Source of the DNA: CALBPI01 sp039027435
Lineage (GTDB): Bacteria; Pseudomonadota; Gammaproteobacteria; Steroidobacterales; Woeseiaceae
NCBI GenBank assembly: GCA_039027435.1
Contig: JBCCKF010000004.1
Coordinates: 220,185-284,184, forward strand
DNA length: 64,000 bases
Direction: 5' to 3'
Shown here: positions 59,694-64,000 of the stretch, one piece after another
Layout of the letters: each line of letters begins with the position of its first letter
Position numbering within the stretch: position 1 is the first letter of the stretch
Program-made: the position numbers and the translations under genes
Notes under the pieces: model-generated
The model's database searches: none
Told to the model about the DNA's origin: nothing
Seen by the model: only the letters and a program-made list of their open reading frames with translations

Positions 59694-62600
59694 GCTGCGT
59701 CCTGCTGCGACCGATCGCCTGGCTCGTATCCAAGGACAGGAGCTAACCAGCGCTCCACCTCGACGACATCGAGGCCACGCCGCACTGCGTAGTCTTCGAC
59801 CTGATCAAGGTCAATCGGACCGAGAGCGAAGTAGCGCGACTCAGGGTGAGATAGGTACCACCCACTCACAGAGGCCGCCGGCGCCATCGCACAACTCTCG
59901 GTCAGCGTTACGCCAGTTCTCTCCGGCGCTTCAAGCAACTCGAACAGCGTGTGCTTGAGCGTGTGATCCGGACAGGCTGGATAGCCCGGCGCCGGTCGAA
60001 TACCCGAATAAGCTTCATCGATAAGCTGGTCGTTGGAGAGCGTCTCGTCGGGCGCATAACCCCACCACTCGCGGCGTACACGTTGGTGCAAATACTCAGC
60101 CCCTGCTTCGGCGAAACGGTCAGCCAGCGCCTTCAGAAGAATCGCTGAATAGTCATCGTTGTCGGCCTCGAACGCTTGAGCGCGCGACTCGACACCGCCG
60201 CCTGCGGTCACAACAAAACCACCCACGTAGTCATCAATCTCGCTCGTCGCAGGCGCAACGAAGTCCGCAAGGCATTCCTGCGGCAGGTCTGCGCGTCGAC
60301 GCTTCTGCTGGCGCAGGCAATGGATCGTCGCGCGCTCCGCGTCACGATTCGCATCCTCGTAGACAACAATGTCGTCGCCGTTCGCATTAGCTGGGAAAAA
60401 GCCAACACACGCTCGGATTTCAATCCAATCCTCGGCGAGCATCTGATCTAGCATGCGCTGCGCATCCTGATAGAGCGCCGTGACCGCTTCGCCGACAACC
60501 TCATCATCGAGAATGTCGGGAAACTTCCCGTGAAACTCCCACGCATTAAAGAATGGCATCCAGTCGATGTAAGGCACAAGATCACGCGCACTGACATCGT
60601 CGACAGTATGAATACCCAAATGCGCGGGAACCGGCGGTGTGTACTCCGCCCAGTCGAGTCGACGTGCTGCAGCTCGCGCTTCTCTGATCGTCAATGCTGG
60701 CGCCCGACGCTTCGGCCGCGCGTGACTGATTCGGCGGCGCTCGCAGTCGGCCTTGATGCCGAGTTTGTAACTTTCGGCTTCTCGACCCACCAGTTGCTGG
60801 GCCACCCCGACAGCGCGAGAGGCGTCTTTAACGTAGATCACTGCCCCGTCGAAACACGGATCGATCTTGACCGAGGTATGCGCTGGCGATGTCGTCGCAC
60901 CGCCAATGAGCAGTGGTTGTTCGAAACCCAGTCGCTGCATTTCGCTTGCGACATGCACCATTTCGTCAAGCGACGGCGTGATCAAGCCAGACAGGCCGAT
61001 AATGTCGGCCTGTTCGCGTTGGGCCGCATCCAGAATGTCCTGGCACGGCACCATCACGCCGAGATCGACCACTTCGAAGTTGTTGCACTGGAGCACAACG
61101 CCAACGATGTTCTTGCCGATGTCGTGCACATCGCCTTTCACCGTCGCGAGCACGATTTTGCCGTTGCTCTTGCGCGGACCATCGTCCTCCTGCTCGATAA
61201 ACGGGATCAGGTGTGCCACGGCTTTCTTCATCACTCGCGCCGATTTCACAACCTGAGGAAGGAACATTTTGCCTTCGCCGAACAGGTCTCCGACGACGTT
61301 CATGCCGTCCATTAATGGACCTTCGATCACATCCAAGGGTCGATCGGCTGACTGTCTGGCGGATTCCGTATCCTCGACGATGAACTCATCGATACCTTTG
61401 ACCAGCGCGTGTTCCAACCGTTTCTCAACCGGCTGCTCGCGCCAGCTGAGATCGACCGTCCTGCCGGCGCTGCCGCCTTGATGGCGATAGGACTGCGCGA
61501 GCTCGAGGAGATTCTCGGTAGCATTGCTATCCGTGTTGAGAATCACGGCCTCCACCGCGTCTCGCAGCTCGCGAGGCAAGTCCTCATAGATCGCCAACTG
61601 CCCGGCATTGACGATCCCCATATTCATCCCCGCGCGGATCGCGTGGTACAGGAACACTGAATGAATGGCTTCGCGGACCAGATTGTTGCCGCGAAACGAA
61701 AAAGAAACGTTGGATACGCCACCGCTGACCATCGCGTGCGGGAGGCGGTCGCGAATCTCACGAGTCGCGTCGATGAACGCGATGCCGTAATCGGCATGCT
61801 CTTCAATACCCGTCGCAACAGCGAAAATGTTTGGGTCAAAGATGATGTCTTCTGCAGGGAAGCCCACCTCATCGACAAGCACTCGGTATGCGCGCTCGCA
61901 AATCTCGACTTTGCGCTCGAGCGTATCCGCCTGACCGTTTTCGTCGAACGCCATCACGATCACCGCAGCACCATGCGCTTTCACGATACGCGCATGTTCG
62001 ACAAATTCCTCGTGCCCTTCTTTAAGACTGATCGAGTTGACGATCGCTTTGCCCTGCACGCACTTCAGTCCCGCCTCGATGACCGAGAACTTGGATGAGT
62101 CGATCATGATCGGCACGCGTGCGATTTCGGGTTCGGCAGCGATCAAATTGAGGAAGCTCACCATCGCCGCTTCGGAGTCAAGCATGCCCTCATCCATGTT
62201 GACATCGATGATCTGGGCGCCGTTCTCGACCTGCTGCAAAGCGACGCTCACAGCAGCCGGATAGTCATCAGCCTCGATCAGTTTCCGGAACTTCGCCGAA
62301 CCTGTCACGTTCGTTCGCTCACCGACGTTGACGAACAGACTGTCGCTCGAGATGTTGAGTGGCTCTAGACCAGACAAGCGGCATGCCTTCGGCGGTTCAG
62401 GCACGACTCGGCGTGGCAGACTTTCGCAGGCATCTCGAATGGCCGCGATATGCGCAGGGGTCGTGCCGCAACAACCGCCAACGAGATTCAAAAATCCACT
62501 TTCGGCGAACTCCTTGACGACCGCGGCCATATCCTCGGGCGACTCGTCGTACTCGCCAAACTCATTCGGCAAACCGGCGTTCGGATGGGCGCTGACACCG

Positions 62601-63400
62601 GTATCGGCGACCCGGGATAACTCGGCGACATAGGGACGCATATCGGCAGCGCCTAGCGCACAGTTCAAACCAAACATGAAGGGTTGCGCATGTCGCAGCG
62701 AGTTCCAGAACGCTTCCGTCGTCTGTCCCGACAGCGTTCTGCCAGACGCGTCGGTAATAGTGCCCGAAATCATTACCGGCACCTGTGCGTCCCGCTGCCT
62801 GCCGACCTCATTGATCGCGTACACCGCAGCTTTCGCATTCAAGGTATCGAAGATCGTTTCGACCATCAGGAAATCGGCGCCACCATCCAGCAACGCGACC
62901 GCAGCCTCGGTGTAGGTCTCCACCAATGCATCGAAGGTGATGTTACGAAATCCGGGGTCGTTAACGTCGGGCGACAACGAAGCCGTTCGATTGGTTGGGC
63001 CAAGCACGCCCGCGACGAATCGCGGCGCGCCGGTCTCAGCGGCGATTTCGTCTGCCACCTGCCGCGCGATGATCGCCGCACTCCGATTTAACTCGCCCAC
63101 CAGCGCTTCCATGCCGTAATCACCCTGCGAAGGCGCGTTGGCATTGAAGGTGTTGGTCTCAATGACGTCTGCGCCTGCGCGCATAAACTGTCGATGGATA
63201 TCCGCGACGATATCCGGGCGGGTCAAAGTCAAAAGGTCATTGTTGCCTTTGAGATCCGACGGCCAATCCAAAAAACGTTGTCCGCGATAATCGGCCTCGG
63301 TCAACCCGAAGCCCTGGATCATCGTCCCCATCGCGCCATCGAGGAATACGATACGTTCCTCCAGCAGTGCCGTGAGCTCTGCAAAGCGAGCGTTCGTCAT
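59690..63400 (-). CDS. metH: Cobalamin-dependent methionine synthase
   Basis: It methylates homocysteine using methyltetrahydrofolate and B12. The 1236-residue protein has all four modules: homocysteine binding (LNCALGAADM and LVGGCCGTTPAHI supply the zinc Cys), folate binding (starting around FVNVGERTNVTGSAKF), the B12 domain with GDVHDIGKNIV (the His ligand) and the C-terminal AdoMet activation domain ending MAPAASVSGWYLSHPESRYF. I chose ATG 63400: its ATGA overlaps the end of metF, while the longer upstream frame is unrelated. It needs cobalamin from outside or synthesised elsewhere. Confidence 0.96.
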   Translation of the reverse strand: MTNARFAELTALLEERIVFLDGAMGTMIQGFGLTEADYRGQRFLDWPSDLKGNNDLLTLTRPDIVADIHRQFMRAGADVIETNTFNANAPSQGDYGMEALVGELNRSAAIIARQVADEIAAETGAPRFVAGVLGPTNRTASLSPDVNDPGFRNITFDALVETYTEAAVALLDGGADFLMVETIFDTLNAKAAVYAINEVGRQRDAQVPVMISGTITDASGRTLSGQTTEAFWNSLRHAQPFMFGLNCALGAADMRPYVAELSRVADTGVSAHPNAGLPNEFGEYDESPEDMAAVVKEFAESGFLNLVGGCCGTTPAHIAAIRDACESLPRRVVPEPPKACRLSGLEPLNISSDSLFVNVGERTNVTGSAKFRKLIEADDYPAAVSVALQQVENGAQIIDVNMDEGMLDSEAAMVSFLNLIAAEPEIARVPIMIDSSKFSVIEAGLKCVQGKAIVNSISLKEGHEEFVEHARIVKAHGAAVIVMAFDENGQADTLERKVEICERAYRVLVDEVGFPAEDIIFDPNIFAVATGIEEHADYGIAFIDATREIRDRLPHAMVSGGVSNVSFSFRGNNLVREAIHSVFLYHAIRAGMNMGIVNAGQLAIYEDLPRELRDAVEAVILNTDSNATENLLELAQSYRHQGGSAGRTVDLSWREQPVEKRLEHALVKGIDEFIVEDTESARQSADRPLDVIEGPLMDGMNVVGDLFGEGKMFLPQVVKSARVMKKAVAHLIPFIEQEDDGPRKSNGKIVLATVKGDVHDIGKNIVGVVLQCNNFEVVDLGVMVPCQDILDAAQREQADIIGLSGLITPSLDEMVHVASEMQRLGFEQPLLIGGATTSPAHTSVKIDPCFDGAVIYVKDASRAVGVAQQLVGREAESYKLGIKADCERRRISHARPKRRAPALTIREARAAARRLDWAEYTPPVPAHLGIHTVDDVSARDLVPYIDWMPFFNAWEFHGKFPDILDDEVVGEAVTALYQDAQRMLDQMLAEDWIEIRACVGFFPANANGDDIVVYEDANRDAERATIHCLRQQKRRRADLPQECLADFVAPATSEIDDYVGGFVVTAGGGVESRAQAFEADNDDYSAILLKALADRFAEAGAEYLHQRVRREWWGYAPDETLSNDQLIDEAYSGIRPAPGYPACPDHTLKHTLFELLEAPERTGVTLTESCAMAPAASVSGWYLSHPESRYFALGPIDLDQVEDYAVRRGLDVVEVERWLAPVLGYEPGDRSQQDAA

Positions 63401-64000
63401 GAGGCAACTCGCAAAGGACGCACACCAAGGTTGTGGCAGATCGCGTAGGTAAGTTCTGCGCGGTTCAGGGTATAGAAATGAAAGTCGCGAACGCCCTCGC
63501 GTCGCAGAGCATTCACCTGCTCTATCGCGAAGCTTGCCGCGATCAGATTGCGTGTCTCTGGCTGGTCGTCCAGTCCATCGAAACGTTGGTGAAGCGATGC
63601 GGGCACTTCGGTGCCACACATGCCGGCGAACTTGAGCATCTGTGAGAAACGCGTAATCGGCAGGATGCCAGGCACAATCGGTGCGTCGATACCGTGACGC
63701 ACACACGCGTCGCGAAAGCGCAGAAAATGTGCCGTATCGAAAAAGAACTGGGTGATCGCGCGGCTCGCGCCGGCGTCCATCTTACGCTTCAAGTTATCGA
63801 GATCAGCTGCGGCAGAACGCGCCTCCGGGTGAACCTCGGGATAGGCTGCAACCGAAATGTCAAAGTCGCCTACGCGGCGTAGGCCAGCGACCAGATCGGC
63901 GGCAAACGCATAGCCATCCGGATGCGGATCGTATTGCTCGCAACCTTTGGGCGGATCGCCACGCAGCGCAACGATATGACGCACCCCTGCTTGCAGATAC
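63397..64000 (-). CDS. metF: 5,10-methylenetetrahydrofolate reductase, C-terminal part (5' end outside window)
   Basis: MetF makes methyltetrahydrofolate for MetH. The frame is open to the right edge of the window (YLQAGVRHIVALRGDPPKG), so at least a third of the protein lies outside. The visible 200 or so residues include the FAD-barrel segments FDISVAAYPEVHPEA, ASRAITQFFFD and IVPGILPITRFSQMLKFA, ending at FHFYTLNRAELTYAICHNLG. It overlaps metH by ATGA, giving a tight metF-metH operon for the folate branch of methionine synthesis. Confidence 0.95.
   Translation of the reverse strand, partial: YLQAGVRHIVALRGDPPKGCEQYDPHPDGYAFAADLVAGLRRVGDFDISVAAYPEVHPEARSAAADLDNLKRKMDAGASRAITQFFFDTAHFLRFRDACVRHGIDAPIVPGILPITRFSQMLKFAGMCGTEVPASLHQRFDGLDDQPETRNLIAASFAIEQVNALRREGVRDFHFYTLNRAELTYAICHNLGVRPLRVAS

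Noticed and set aside
63401..63706. N-terminal extension of MetH by 102 residues
   Set aside because: It lies in metF in another frame; the family start (MTNARFAELTALLEERI) is at 63400.
1..64000. CRISPR arrays, prophage, insertion sequences or integrases
   Set aside because: I found no direct-repeat arrays, transposase-like genes, att-type duplications or phage structural genes.

Overview
The window is a compact, gene-dense stretch of a chromosome of moderately high GC with about 51 protein genes and two tRNA genes. Conserved neighbourhoods point to a free-living, motile, probably marine gammaproteobacterium: lolB / tRNA-Gln / prs / rplY / pth / ychF, the hemA-prfA-prmC-moeB series, and a glgCABPX operon. 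I cannot name the genus from sequence alone. There is no sign of prophage, insertion sequence, integrase or CRISPR array.

Layout. 1-8.9 kb: a tightly overlapping glycogen operon (glgC end, glgA, glgB, glgP, glgX). 8.9-13.6 kb: an aldehyde dehydrogenase divergent from a TetR regulator, then a fused ATP sulfurylase/APS kinase overlapping an inorganic pyrophosphatase, closed by a hairpin. 13.7-17.1 kb: a soluble CadC-like regulator, a Cys-rich secreted protein and an exported methyltransferase-like protein. 17.1-24.3 kb: a chemotaxis/signalling block (CheX-like protein, CheY-like receiver, HDOD protein, CheB, CheR, a six-helix chemoreceptor and a SCO-like copper protein) without cheA or cheW in view.

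24.3-32.3 kb: secreted and proteolytic genes. A 400-base regulatory gap leads into a translationally coupled pair, a small exported protein that reads like a TIMP/NTR (netrin) domain followed by a matrixin-type zinc protease. A strong terminator follows, then a tricorn-like S41 protease, a NUDIX hydrolase and a small lipoprotein. 32.4-37.4 kb: a giant NIT/triple-PAS chemoreceptor, a membrane fatty acid hydroxylase and its divergent TetR regulator with an unusual TGATAA array between them. 37.4-44.8 kb: a VPS10/BNR-repeat exported protein, an isoaspartyl peptidase, a sugar porter, and a small HAD / AraC / glyoxalase cluster.

44.8-64 kb: housekeeping genes. One leftward unit runs TPR protein, lolB, tRNA-Gln, prs, rplY, pth, ychF, tRNA-Met, terminator; ispE, usually present here, is missing. 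The rightward hemA-prfA unit is separated from prmC by a sulfur amino acid cassette (cysteine synthase, cystathionine lyase/synthase, cystathionine beta-synthase). prmC, a cyclophilin, a MoeB-like protein and a glutathione transferase follow, then leftward metF-metH. Together with sat-cysC, the window holds much of sulfur assimilation and methionine/cysteine interconversion. Two genes (lolB and the moeB-like gene) appear to start at CTG, because no usual start codon gives a complete protein. The most promising unexplained system is the protease / TIMP-like pair at 24757-27980.
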